Assembly: GCA_907165275.2 (NCBI GenBank)
Contig: CAJRBF020000009.1
Location: 310,001 to 374,000, forward strand
From: Zygaena filipendulae
Taxonomy: Eukaryota > Arthropoda > Insecta > Lepidoptera > Zygaenidae
DNA: 64,000 nucleotides
Direction of reading: 5' to 3'
Position numbers and translations under genes: made by a program. Of this stretch, positions 33,157-45,245 are shown in pieces; position 1 is the first letter of the stretch, and each line of letters opens with the position of its first letter. Under the pieces are notes generated by a model that worked only from the letters and a program-made list of their open reading frames with translations, was not told where the DNA came from and did not search any database.

Positions 33157-35700
33157 ATGTCGATATCAGAAGACGACATAGATAACCATAGGCTAATAGA
33201 CGAAGTGGAAGCCAGACCATTGCTTTATAATAAAAACCTCAAAGAATACTCGGATATCATAGCAAAATCCAATGCCTGGGAAGAAGTTTGCCAGCAGCTG
33301 TTCCAGGTTTGGGGTCAGCTATCGGCAAAAGAAAAAACAGATGCTGGTAAGTTGAAACAAAATGTTTTTTATTTCGTCCTATTCTGTAGGTATCTATAGT
33401 TACGCTGCAGACGCCGACAACTGAGCGGCCTGCACTGTCAACCGCGCACGTAAGTACCTACACGGCGCGATACAGTGGTCTCGGTAAAGTGGTACCTACA
33501 TCCTATCAGAACATAATCTTCTATACAAATAAATAATTGAAATGTCTGTTTCTGCTAGTAAACACTACTTGAAATAGTAAGTAGGTACTTCAAGAGCCCT
33601 GGTTTTACCTACAGTCTGAATCCTGTGTAATGGAACGGAGAGCTTGTTGGGTTTATTTTTATATAGAGATATAGGTAGAAATGTTTTTGAATTTATTAAT
33701 TAGGGTCTCTCGGGTGCTTTAAACTTAAAATAAATAAATAAAAACTTTTCTTAAATAAAATCACAAACCCTCAATTAAACATAATAATTATATTTTATTA
33801 TATTGCCAAGAAACTGAACCTTGTGGTGAAGTAAAATATGATGCAAAGTAGTTACGTATATTTGGCGCTGAAATCGTTCTGTCAGCGGGATTCGTAGAAA
33901 CTGCTTGCAGTGGACATTCATAAGCAGTGTCAGCAAATCGAATACCATCTTTGCAGCGCACGTAGTTATGTAGAACACAAGCAGCCTTAATTATAATGTC
34001 ACAAAAATCAAGATTAACGTCAAGAGGCCTGTGAAAAATTCTCCACTTGTTGGCGAGTATTCCAAATGTGCATTCGACCATACGTCGTGCTCGAGTGTGT
34101 CGATAGTTGTAAACCTTCTTTATAACCGTCAGCGACTTTCGTGAAAAGGGTCGTAATATATTTCTTGACAATCCAAATGCTTCGTCTGCCACTAAACAAA
34201 ATGGCATGGGTTTTCCGTTCTGATCATTTGGCAAAGTTTTGTCATCTGGTATGCTTAATTGATTTTGCTTTAAGCGTATCCCCATGTTTGAATTTTGAAA
34301 TATACTGGCATCTCCAGCTGCTCCATTTGCGCCCACGTCAATGTACACAAATTTATAATCTGCATCAACCCAAGCCATGAGAACAATAGAGAAATACTTT
34401 TTGTAATTGAAGCATTCTGAGTCACTCCCGGCCGGCTGGATCATGCGAATGTGTTTTCCGTCTATAGCCCCAATAATATTTGGAAAATCTGTTCGTTGAT
34501 AAAATTGACATGCAATGTTCAGCCAGTCCTCTTCACTCTTCTGTGGCATATAAAGAGGCTGCACAAGTATCCAAATTTGCGTGCACGTCGATTGTACTAT
34601 TTTTCTTACTGAAGTACCACCCAGCAGGTAATCAAATGATAGAGAATAAAAACTTGCACCAGTCGCAAGATATCTGTAAATAAAGAAAAGGATTAGATAG
34701 TAGCTATGAGATTGAGTCAAGGATTCTTCAAATATGGTCTTATTTTAATAAAACTGGTCTCATACTATACAAGTTGACTTTGAAAACAATCCACAATAAA
34801 AAAAATGCGAATTTTAAAAGTTTATTGATGGGGTAGAATACCCCCTTAAATATTATTGATTGTTTTAAGTCTCATTGTATAACCTAACAACAAATTCATA
34901 CTAACGTCTATTTATCTTTTTTAGGTAAATTAGTACAAAAATGGTGGAAAAATATTCGGACATGTTTTTCGAGGGAAATACGGGAACAGAAGCAAACAAA
35001 GTCTGGTCAGGCAGCGAAAAAAGATCGCCGAAAGTACAAATTTTTCGACAGACTGCTATTTCTCGTACCTTCAATGGAAACACGTCAAACATCGGGAAAT
35101 ATACCTAATGCTGCCGCCCGCGATGACGATAGTCACAATGATAAGAGTGAAGAAGAAAAAACTCGAAAAAGGCCAAAGAAAGAAAAACCTACTGATGAAA
35201 ATACAAAATGTTATGAAGAAAAACTTTTGAACATATTACAAGAAAAGAAAAAAGATAACACACCGACATTGAATGATAAGGAAACACATTTTGCCCTCTC
35301 TCTGGTGCCGCTGCTAAAAGCAATACCAGAAGATAGCCAGTTAGACGTGCAAATAGAGATTTTACAGATTTTCAAGAGAGCACAACAGCAGAATAGACAG
35401 TTCCAAATAAATCTTCAGAAACCGATAATCAGCGACGCACGATACACTATAATTCAGTCACGCATAACCTCATCTTTTCAATCTACATATAACACTACCG
35501 TTCAACCAAAATGTTTGTCTCTGCCTGCAACCAGCCCTCAAAATCAAGACTACCCAAATTTATCATCAGCGTCATTACCACCTCCTAGTCCACTTGTGTC
35601 TCCAGACAGTAATGAAAGTACGCCACTGCAATCATACATTTCAAATTTCACAAGTGATACTGATGAATCAGAAATGTATGACGTATGTTACGACAACTAA
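33157..35700 (+). CDS. Harbinger accessory protein with MADF and BESS domains
   Basis: Two exons, 33157-33346 and 34925-35700, join to give 321 residues. The donor is CTG|GTAAGT at 33347, and the TTTTTTAG acceptor ends at 34924. Residues about 10-105 form a MADF domain (Myb/SANT-like DNA binding): HRLIDEVEARPLLYN, then AWEEVCQQLF, KWWKNIRTCF and KYKFFDRLLFLVP. A basic, acidic, Lys-rich linker follows. A BESS-like motif comes near residues 178-215 (HFALSLVPLLKAI...IEILQIFKRA), which in other proteins mediates protein contacts. In PIF/Harbinger elements this partner binds element ends and helps bring in the transposase. Its intron contains the whole second exon of the transposase on the other strand. 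The first ATG after the left end was chosen as the start. Confidence 0.85.
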
Positions 35701-36236
35701 TAAGTACTTTTTTATACGTAGCGCAGCGAATGGTGACCTCTGCGGTAATTGGAAGGGGTATGCGCAGATCTCGATATTTATATGAAAATTGAGTTCTGCA
35801 CATACCCCTTCTACTTTCCATCAGAGGTCAACATTCGCTGCGCTACGTTACCTTTCATGCCACCAAACAATTATTAAAAAGAATTGATTTACGTTTATAA
35901 ACTGTTGTCTTATTACTAGTAATAATCGTACTCGTAAACATACCTCAGTGTGACAGCCAGTCTTTCCTCTGGTGAGACAGCCAATCGCATATTTGTATCT
36001 TCACGAGCGATTCCAGGTCGTAAAATTCTGCACAATTCATCAAAACTTTCGATACTCATTCTAAAATAGTGAAAAAATTTTTTTGGATATGCTCTTAATT
36101 TTCTAAACATTGTATGAAATTTTCCAAATGTAAGTCTTTCACTCCATAATGGATGCACCCAATATTGCCTTTTTCGTTTACGTCTTCGATTTCTTAGAAC
36201 AAGTGCACAGATTACAGCCGTCTCTTCGAAATCCAT
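33788..36236 (-). CDS. PIF/Harbinger DDE transposase
   Basis: Two exons on the minus strand, 36236-35944 and 34673-33788, join to give about 392 residues. The donor is AG|GTATGT at 35943, and the TTTATTTACAG acceptor ends at 34674. The splice restores the family motif PEERLAVTLRYLATG. The nuclease fold (DDE_Tnp_4) shows Asp in GAIDGKHIRM, Asp in NGAAGDASIF and Glu in RRMVECTFGIL, so the catalytic triad looks intact. DEAFGLSRNI and HNYVR blocks are also present. The N-terminus (MDFEETAVICALVLRNRRRK) and YWVHPLW are typical of the family. An earlier in-frame ATG at 36335 would add 33 residues but lies only about 20 bp from the inverted repeat. The protein cuts and pastes the element at TTA/TAA sites. 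Its intron contains exon 2 of the MADF gene. Confidence 0.88.
35717..35847. repeat. 131-bp long inverted repeat inside Harbinger
   Basis: The left arm CGTAGCGCAGCGAATGGTGA pairs with the right arm ending at 35847. The near-complementarity continues through AAGGGGTATG into a short AT loop. It lies just after the MADF stop and inside the transposase intron, between convergent transcripts. Confidence 0.85.
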
Positions 36237-36480
36237 GTTGATGAATGCTTCAAAAATTTTACGAAAAAGTTGCGTCGCTATCGCTTCCGTGTGCGCATCA
36301 TCAAAATCTCGGCAATGAGATGGCGACAAAGACAAAACAGTTGTCAGGCAACTAAGTTGCTCGTGGGCGCCCGCTCTTATACGTCGGCGGGAAACGTTAT
36401 TGATAACGAAACTACCCTCACGCCGACAAATGTAACTATTTTTATTCGTGTTTGTTTTATTTATTATTTGATCTATTGAA

Positions 36481-36650
36481 TCTAGACACGCTCTAGCATG
36501 TTAAGCCGAGTTCAAACTAACAACTGGCGAGCAGCACTGTGTGTAATATTACACGAACCCTTACTTTTTCTGCCTGTAATGTAAGAATTATCAATCAAAA
36601 TTGATGACAGCCGGCCTTTGGATTTTATGGTCTTTACATATTTATGTATA
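36481..36650 (+). mobile_element. Helitron 5' end fragment
   Basis: It starts TCTAGACACGCTCTAGCATG after an A and includes CAACTGGCGAGCAGCACTGT, matching 27239 and 30313. It is cut at 36651 by X copy D-E (TATA duplication at 36647-36650). Confidence 0.6.
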
Positions 36651-37098
36651 TGTCGGCGAGAGGGTAGTTTCGTTATCAATAACGTTTCCCGCCGACTAAT
36701 AGCGGTTGTAGTACGTTCGTTCCCCCGCTCCACTCCATTGCCCGACTCGTCTTTGTTAGAACTTGATATAAAACGCGGGTATGCGTAAGCCACGATTCAT
36801 TGTTACTTTGTGTTCGGTTCAGTGCAGTTATAGTGTCGTATCAGTGTCGTATCAATCTAATAGTGATTACGTGTGCTGTGTCATCTAGTTGTTTCCAGAG
36901 GTTTGCTTAAGTCGGGAGCACGGGCAGTGGAGGTGAGCGTTCATGCATTGTAAAGGGGCCCCATTAAACCTACACCTGGGTCGCAAGTCCAAGGCACTGC
37001 TCCGTGTTCCCTACAGATATCTGGTATGCTGTATAATCTATAACTATGTTGGTGCAATTGCTTATTATAGTTCCATATTCCTATCTTTATTTCCTACA
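36651..37098 (+). repeat. Family X 5' LTR (D)
   Basis: 448 bp. TATAAAA at 36767-36773 is a plausible core promoter. The start begins TGTCGGCGAG and the inverted segment GTTATCAATAAC lies near the edge. Confidence 0.85.
36767..36773 (+). promoter_or_regulatory. TATA box of family X LTR
   Basis: TATAAAA, conserved in all five X LTRs read, with an initiator-like TTCATT about 30 bases downstream. Its role as promoter is inferred from position and conservation. Confidence 0.5.
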
Positions 37099-37928
37099 TC
37101 AGAATTGGGATTGTTCTTGCGTCCACATTTCTGCCATTGAGGTTTCTACGTGCGGTTTCTCTCGGTCAAATATTACGTTTTACATAGATCCTGACGTTTT
37201 ACTATTTTTTTATTATTCTACTGTCGTGAATTAGTTTAACATGCGTGTAAAGTGAATTGCTTTATCTAGTAAATGTGAGTTATTTGAATCGAATTTCAAA
37301 GGTTTCGATACCTTTGTCCATCAAGTGTTGTCATATACCTACCGAATTGGGTATCGCAATGTGGTGTGTACAGTGTTCTTTAAGTGGTGTTCCTCAATTT
37401 AAAATGCCGTGATCGTTACTTATTACTAGTTTTCCAACCACGGGGTTTAAATCTTGCGAGTTTCAACTTTAATCCTTTGTCTAAGAGACATTCTTGTAAA
37501 TACCCACAGTAGTTTGTTATAGAAATTAGAATTTTGATGCGTGTGAATTCTAAAATTTCAAGTTGTTCTAGTAATGATTTGATAACTGCCCACGTACCCA
37601 GCAGTCGTTATTCAGGTTTTGTCCGAGCGTGAATTCTAGACAATTCGGATGGTTGTGGAATTTGATCGTTTTTGTAAACGCAGGGTATATCATCATAAAC
37701 GTCATTTAGTAGGTACGAGGTATTCTGTTAAAGTAGATCTGTCAGGTTGGAACTACACCTTAGTTTGAATTTTTACGATTTTTATTGGGTTGTGAGTGGT
37801 TTCGAAAACTCGAATGTGAGGTTGGTGTTCTGGCAGGTCAGTTTGTGATAGCGAGGATGGCGTGTCGGCGAGATATAATGAAAGTTGAAAGTTACTTAGT
37901 AGTTAGAGAACTCAGAAAGACAAACAAC

Positions 37929-38143
37929 TGTTAGAAATGATACTCGATTAATACATTAAGCAACTGTTTTATTTACTGTATCACAAAGTAAATGCGCGAG
38001 TGCGTGCACTCGCGCCAATTCCACAAACGATAATGCCGATCTCACTCACCGTTGACGGCTTCCACCCCAAATACGCGTCACATGACGTTTTATGTCACCT
38101 GTCACTGTCAGTGCCAACGGTATCAAAATAGTGAACGCTAACA
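37929..38143. repeat. NC-LTR copy 2 left LTR
   Basis: 215 bp, TGTTAG...CTAACA, with a perfect hairpin GCGCGAGTGC/GCACTCGCGC in its middle. Confidence 0.88.
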
Positions 38144-38722
38144 GACTGCCATTCTGTTAATGGAATGTCCCCATTCCTAAAAAAAATGCCTCTCGGCCAT
38201 TCTACAGTAAAGTATGTCCCCATACAAAAGGGCAATTTACCATACAGAGAATTAAATTTATAACTAAATCAAATTCCTTAATTTTTTTTTTTTACCAAAA
38301 ATTATAAAGTGTATAATAAACAACATCTCCAATAAGTAGTAATTTTATGAAGAACATTATTAGGAACATTGTAATGGTAACAAAATTACACTAATTTTGA
38401 CTAAGACAATATCTAAATGCCAACATTATTAATTAAGTACATTAAAGTGTTAATACAAGATTTTTATATATTTTTCTTTTTTGACCTAATTCATGATTTG
38501 AAGAAAAGAAAACCAAATATCTATCTAAAAAGAAAATAGAATATTTGCAAGCAAATATTTCTGGAAGCAAAATTAAAATTATCATTATAATAAAATTTCA
38601 TTTTAAAATAAAGTAATATTAATAACAGTACAATAGTACATATCAACTTGAAAATAAACATAATCCAAAACGAAATCTATACAAAATAAACATCAGAATA
38701 ATACTTAACTGAAACATATTTT

Positions 38723-39129
38723 TCATTACTCATACTCGGAAAGTAGGTCTGAAGTTGTCTGAGAAGCGGGTTGAAAGTAACCCTTTTCAGCCCTAGGGAG
38801 AATCGCTTTCAACTGACAACTGTCAAATTATTAAAAAAAAACTAGGTCTATTTTCACATTTCTATTGAACCATGTTCCAACTTTCTATACAGCCAGCGCG
38901 ATGTAAAATTGAAATAACGTAAAGTTTAAGCAGGTATTAATTAAAATAAAATTCACTCACTTTTTCTTAAGCTAATTCCTATTTTTATTTTGACTTTCCT
39001 TGCATTCGTAATGAAAAGCACAGTGTTATCCTCGGGAGAAAGACTTATTTAGTCCCGAGACGGGGCTCGCTACGCTCGGGCGCCAATAGATCGAGGTTAC
39101 TTTCACCCCTAAGATAACAATGTACTATT
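38723..39129. mobile_element. Insertion of about 407 bp absent from copy 1
   Basis: Copy 1 has an uninterrupted joint at about 10825, so this segment was inserted here or lost there. It contains a GC-rich GGGCTCGCTACGCTCGGGCG patch and GTTGAAAGTAACCC near one end, complemented by GGTTACTTTCACCCC at the other. This suggests a MITE with imperfect inverted ends. Confidence 0.55.
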
Positions 39130-39240
39130 GTTGTTACATTCATAAACAATTCACTGATTTAAACTGTTCCATGATCATCAAAGTAAGCATTTGTAGATTC
39201 ATCCACCATGTGAATACATCAGACTCGTCTCTTCACAAAT

Positions 39241-39543
39241 TTGTTTGCCTGCAGAGGGACACAATCGGATTTAATTCAATATTACACAACACCACCGAGG
39301 TATAGCCTCCCGTTTGCCCACCGAGGGACACGGTCTGACTCTCTAAGCCCAATCTGGCACTATCAAATTGTAGCCTACCGTTTGCCCACCGAGGGACACG
39401 GTCTGACTCTTTCAGCACATTCTTACACCACCGAGTTGTAGCCTGCCGTTTGCCCGCCGAGGGACACGGTCTGACTCTTTCAGCACAATCTTGCACCACC
39501 AAGTTGTAGCCTGCCGTTTGCCCACCGAGGGACCCGGTCTGAC
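39241..39543. repeat. 68-bp tandem array, NC-LTR copy 2
   Basis: Units start at 39312, 39380, 39448 and 39516, spaced 68 bp, and contain GTTTGCCCACCGAGGGACAC with few changes. A degenerate unit lies near 39241. Confidence 0.85.
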
Positions 39544-39891
39544 CCTTTTCAATTCACACAGCATCACCGAGATGAGATTTGTTTGTTATCCGACAACAAT
39601 TCAAGGTACGTGTCACTTATAGTGCTGATTCCGACCGACCGTACCATGCTCATCAGATCTATGTACCAGAGATCATTTTTGATTTGGATTCGATGCCCAC
39701 TCCAACGTCCTGTCATCACGGTAGGTAGCGCGCTCGCTCCAATGCTGATCGATGGACGCACGCTCGCTCCGGGGTTTATTATTTCACATTCAGGCAGCAC
39801 GCTCACTGCGGTGTTATTCAACAGGTAGCTATCGGCAGCACGCTCGCTCCATGGTCATTATGATCATGTAATTAATAGAAGCCTCAGTCTG

Positions 39892-40440
39892 TTGGGCTTC
39901 ATATCCAGATCCACCAAAAGTTTTAAAAAAAAACCCGCTAGCATCATTTATCTCTACTGCACCCTCGTCAGAAGTACTCTCGAATACAACTCGGTTGTAT
40001 GGTCTCCTTACTACACGGTGCACATTGACCGAATTGAAAGAGTTCAAAAACGCTGTCTAAAGTTAATTACTTTCAGGTATAAAAATTCCACAAGATCGCT
40101 TCAGACGTACGGGGACAGGTTGAACAGATTCGGTATGATCTCTTTAGAAACCCGTCGCAAGTGTAGAGACCAGATCCTGCTACATAAAATAATACACCAC
40201 CAGATCGATAGCCCTTACATCCTATCACTTTTGAATTTCAACACCAATTATCGCTCTCGACGTCCCAATACCTTCTCACTTCGGATATTCACTAACAACA
40301 CATCTTTTTACAATCCAGTTGTACGGATGTGTCGCCAATACAATGAGCACGTCGCTAAAGGTGCTGATGTGGACGTTTTTAATTGTAATTTTAGGGTATA
40401 CTTAAAAAATATCAACGACTACCTCCATCGCACTTGCTAA
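39892..40440 (+). pseudogene. LINE RT C-terminal remnant, NC-LTR copy 2
   Basis: A 182-residue frame with only a few substitutions relative to 11585-12133. It starts inside the thumb region and has no catalytic motif. It is a passenger in the non-coding element. Confidence 0.8.
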
Positions 40441-43400
40441 TTGTGGTTCTATTTTTTCTGAGATCCATAAATATCAAAATAAATTTAAATATTAGGTACT
40501 TTGTACTTCGCTCGATATTTTTAGTCTTTCTAGGTATGCATATCTCTGGTTTGTGGTCGGAACATATAATAATACACTACAATAAGTAAAAATTGTAATG
40601 ACTACAATCTGTTTTGTGTACTTAAATAAATAAATAAACCAGTTCATTGGCTCGTTGCCTCAATTTACGCTATCAGTAAATTAAAAAAACTTAAATAGTT
40701 CTACTTGTGAAAAGTACTTCAAGAATCGGTTCATAACAAACACTTCAATTTTATTACTGTTACTACTGCTCCAACAATTTTCATGAAGCTTAGTATGCCG
40801 GGGGTTTCGGGGGCGATTAATCAATCTAGCTTGGTTTCATTTTTGAAAGCGTCGACGCTTCATCCGTGTTTTCAGGCAATGAAAATGAGTGTTTGTTTTT
40901 CTACTTAACAACAGATGGCGCTATAGACAACGAGCGAAGCTCGGTGACCCAGATATTAAGGGATTATTATTGCAATTCAATAACTCGACAGAGTTGTTAA
41001 ATTCTGCCCGCAAACCTTTTACCACAGAATAGATAGAAGAGGCAACAACTCCGTTTAGGATGAAAACTAGTGTCGCCGGGTGACTCCCATCCCGTGCACA
41101 AGACCATAGTGCACAAATACATTTACTGGCATAATGAATGTAGGTAGAACGCCGCCGTTCGGTCACTTTTCTACCCAGTCACTGTTTCAAAATTTCAGTT
41201 TTGGGAATATTGTGGGAAATACATTCGAGGTGCCAGCAAGGGGAGCTTCGGAAAAGTTAGAGTAATTGCTTCATTGCAACCGTAATGCGCCTACACCGCC
41301 TACATGGTCGCTAGTTATCATACTATTTTTTTTGTGTCTCAAAAGGCATCGTAGATTATGTAGTCGTTCATGTCTATAAATTTTTCACTAAGGGAGGCCC
41401 TTACAAGATACAGGGTCCTCAACAGGGCAACTACGTCATTTTGCTAGTAAATCGTAAACACACTCTTATATTTTATATTTGGAATTATCTATTATATTAT
41501 TACAAGGCTTTGTCTCTTTCAGTTTATTTTAACATATTTTAATGTCACTTACTGGTGTTATGTGTACCTATCTATCTTGGATAATTAACGCTTTGCGAAG
41601 ATAAGTTTTACTAGGGTAAGCTCAAAGTCCTTTGAATTTATTTTAGTATTGTTTAGAGTCTTAAATAGTTTCTCTAAAACATTATTCCTACTATCCATGC
41701 CATGATATTCTATAAAGTTGTGGAATATGGTCGAAGATTACTAAAGCCGATAACTTATTTTGTCATATTTCAAGGATAGGTACCTAGTTTACTAAATATT
41801 GGTTAGGACTCTCTTCGTTCTGATTGTAATTTATTGGACACCATACTAATACCATACTATTCTTCATGGTAACCAAATATTCTTCACCTTAGCGCAATAC
41901 TCTAACAGAGCTGTATAAAGAGTCGAAGAAGAAAAGCATGGATATTAAAAGGGTGATTATTAGACAGGGGTTGGTCCTCCACACTATTCATCTTATGGGT
42001 AATTGAAGTATACAATATATATTATCAATTTACTGTTAGTTCTTGTTACTATGAGAATAGACTTGGATTTATTCTGGAAATTACTGTTATAATGATTAAC
42101 AAATTCATTATTTATAAAAGTGTGCCTTCCATTGCCGACTCGGCCAAGTGATACTAACTTGAAATCTTTTGCATCAACACAACATTCTAATACATAATAA
42201 TACCTTTATTACATTGAGTGAAAACGGAATATTGGGCGATTTAAAAAAACAAACAGAGAATTGAGACTACTCTATTAGGGAGTCCACTTTTATGTAGGTC
42301 CTTTTTGGTTTAAGTAATCCTCGTTGTGAATCTAAGTGGTGTACTGAAGTTATACTAAATTATTATTAATATTATTACTATTTAATCCTTTATTGCACAT
42401 AAAATAACAATATTTTCTTTTTCTTTAATTATGGCCAAACGCCAACGATAATACTACACTGATCCCTACATCAAACACGGTTACGGTTAATTATCTACAA
42501 AACCACCAGCTCAGAGTACAAAATAGATGAGTTCAAAATACATAGGTGACTGAAATAACGAAGATTAACTCGACACGCGTTTTTCGGTACCTACCTGCGG
42601 CTTTCAATAATCTATACTAGTACATGTACGATTATTGTAAGTTTACATTTTAAACCTCGATATTGACGTTTGGTCAATAACAACGTATGGATATATTATA
42701 ACCTTAATTGAATGTTAATAAATCAACGACTACATTGGTGATGATGCCCTATTTAGATCATATGAATTATAAAGGTTAAGAAACCCTGGTAGTACGTATA
42801 TCTCTATTTTTATACTTTATTTTAGAGATTTTTATTTTACGGGACCTATTAGTTTAGTCTTCTATGTCGTGTTTTAGTGTACTTAATCAATTTTAAATTA
42901 TACCTTTCTTTAATATTAGGTATTGTATTATTTCTCTGACTTACTAGTTCACCATCGATTCAGTAATCACCATAAAATTACTTCTCTGCGTTATTAATTT
43001 TCTGTTTTACCTACATTTTAGCAGTTAATAATATTGAAGTGTCTGTTTGTAATCTATCGACACTGTACTAAAAGATTAGAATCTGCGTGTCCGTTCATGC
43101 TAATCTTCGAAACTAATGAACGGATTAACATGCGGTTTTCGCAGGTAAATCAAGCTTAGCTTGAAGTAACATAAGGGATTTAATCCATTTAAATGGGGTG
43201 TCAAGAAAAGGAATCTTTTTACAAAACGAGTTTCGCACAAGTGAAACCGGACACAGTTAGTGTCAAACAGCTTTCTACCAGATGCATGATGTATTATGTT
43301 TTGATAGAAGATGATTTTTAAATCTTTGTGCTCCGAATAATCTTTGAGGCAGGTACACCGAAGCACGTTCAAACATTTGTTACAGATGGGTAGCTGATGT

Positions 43401-45245
43401 TATAAGGTAACTTTATGTTACAATTGGCCCACGATAACCAACACAATTAAGTTATTGATACAAGACGCTTTATCGAGAGTTATAGAATGTTTTTCAATTA
43501 TGTGTTTACCTTATTACATTGTTCAAATACCATCAAAATATTAAACACAAAAGAATTGCTACAAAAAAAAGTGCTATAATTTTAAGATACAATTTACTCA
43601 AACTTTCGCCAGTTTAGGTAACGCACCATTGCTTATCTATGGCCTATACTTATTGTAACCGTTATAATATTTTGTATTCTAATGTAATTATTTTTATAAA
43701 TTTCAAACTGTATATTCTGATTCGTATTTTCATTATGGTTTTGACGGACTTCTATTCTAGATTTAGAACCATACACATCAAAACTATCGTCCCTAAATAA
43801 ATATATTTTGTAGGGTTTTCCTCAAATTAACATGGGTGAAACCGCGGAGTACTGCTAGTTTTTCATTAAACTCAAAAGACTAAGAGATTGTTGTAATCCT
43901 TTTTTTTTTTTTTTTTTTTTTTTCTCTTTGCAATGCTTTGATGATTTTCTTTTGAATTTACCTAGTTTTGCTTGCTAGTCTCATTTTCTTACTACTATTT
44001 TTGAAAGTCTTGCTACATCTCCTAGGGATAAAACTCAAGACCCTACTATGGTTTTACAACCCTAGTCACTATTTGCTACTGATTGATTCTTTACTAAGCT
44101 GTTTAGGTAGCTGCACGTTTTCAAAATTTGGCTAGTTTTGAAGTTTAAAGAGTTACCAAATTTCTTTTTCTCATTAAGGTTAACCACAGCTAAAGTTAGA
44201 TCTCGACTTCAGATAGAAGCAATCCCCTCATACATATTAGAAACTTAGAAAAGGCACTGTAATAAATTATGAGTGAATACTTCGGTCACAAAATTGATGT
44301 TCTATTTTTTTTTATTTGAAGGTAGTCACTAATATTAGTCTTTTATCATAAGAAGAATCATAAGAGATTATTTCTAAAGCACAGGTAGGTACAATATTAT
44401 TACCGACTAGACTGTAAGATTAGATAATTCTTTAATCAAAATATCATTACTGCATCCACAGATTTATACTAAATGATTCAATGAAGCTTTGCCTATTTGC
44501 ATGATTATTAGATACTTCATTCAAATAGTAGGTAGGCATGCTAACTAACTTGATATCAGAGCTGGGAACTATTAACTTGCATAGGAGATCCTATGAGACA
44601 AGAAAAGCTATGCAACTCAGCTAACTTTCGTGTTGTTCATGGACCAGTTGAACTAATTAATTAATTGGTCCATGGTGTTGTTACACCTTTCGTGATAAAC
44701 ATTGTTTACTTTTTTTTTTTTTTGTACACACCTACCTAGGTGGGTAAAACTTGCACCATGACTTTCAGAAAAGGGAAAAGTACAACCTTTATATCAGTAA
44801 ACACTGCTATGTGGGTAGATATAAATTTTAACTATATAATGTCTGAAACTTATTTTGTATGACAACTAAAAGAAGAAATAAACCAGCCTTTACGTATTCT
44901 GTAAATACCGTTATATGTATATCAATATATTAAACTATGCATAATGTGTAAGCATATAAAGTTTGTACCAAGAATCGAAAACAAAGACTCATCCAGCGTT
45001 TACATATTCAGTAGATGCCGCTGTATCTTTTCGCTTTCAGCATTAAACGAAGACACTAGGTAAGTACATACCAGATTGAACTTGGTTTTCTGGTCTTATG
45101 TTTCGTCGTCAGGCCGCACCTTGAGAATCTAGATGCACTGGGCAGCACCGTCGCTTACCCGGTCTGCGCCTGGCGCCTGGTGTGATGCACCGAAACGCCT
45201 TAGTCCTGGTCATGGGTGTTTGGTTTCTTTATCGCACTTCTGAAA
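40441..45245. other. Non-coding interior of NC-LTR copy 2
   Basis: It is colinear with copy 1 without BEL-B and without the LINE, and so supplies both empty sites (near 41847 and 45024). Poly-T runs lie at about 43900-43924 and 44710-44725. I see no coding frame conserved between the copies apart from the RT remnant. Confidence 0.65.

Larger units (their letters stand above)
32847..36376. mobile_element. PIF/Harbinger DNA transposon, apparently complete
   Basis: The 21-bp terminal inverted repeats (GGGCGGGCGCCCACGAGCAA at 32847; complement ending at 36376) differ at one position. They are flanked by TTA target duplications (32844-32846 and 36377-36379). The element is 3530 bp and carries the two genes expected of the superfamily, a DDE transposase and a Myb/MADF-type DNA-binding partner. 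Both are uninterrupted once one intron each is allowed for. It sits inside an X-family LTR, so it arrived later. Confidence 0.92.
30647..36428 (-). mobile_element. Family X copy B-C: short non-autonomous LTR element carrying a Harbinger
   Basis: The two LTRs (30647-31097 and 32459-36428, the latter split by Harbinger) start TGTCGGCG and end CCTACA on the minus strand. The outside bases AATG (30643-30646 and 36429-36432) match as a 4-bp duplication. The interior (31098-32458, about 1.36 kb) has no gag or pol. It has a T-rich tract (31550-31670) and repeated AGTCCGAACC-like segments (31290-31460). Without Harbinger the element is about 2.25 kb. It must depend on enzymes from elsewhere. Confidence 0.8.
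32459..36428 (-). repeat. Family X 5' LTR (C), interrupted by Harbinger
   Basis: The LTR parts are 32459-32846 and 36377-36428. Removing the transposon and one TTA leaves 437 bp, matching the other LTRs. Confidence 0.85.
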
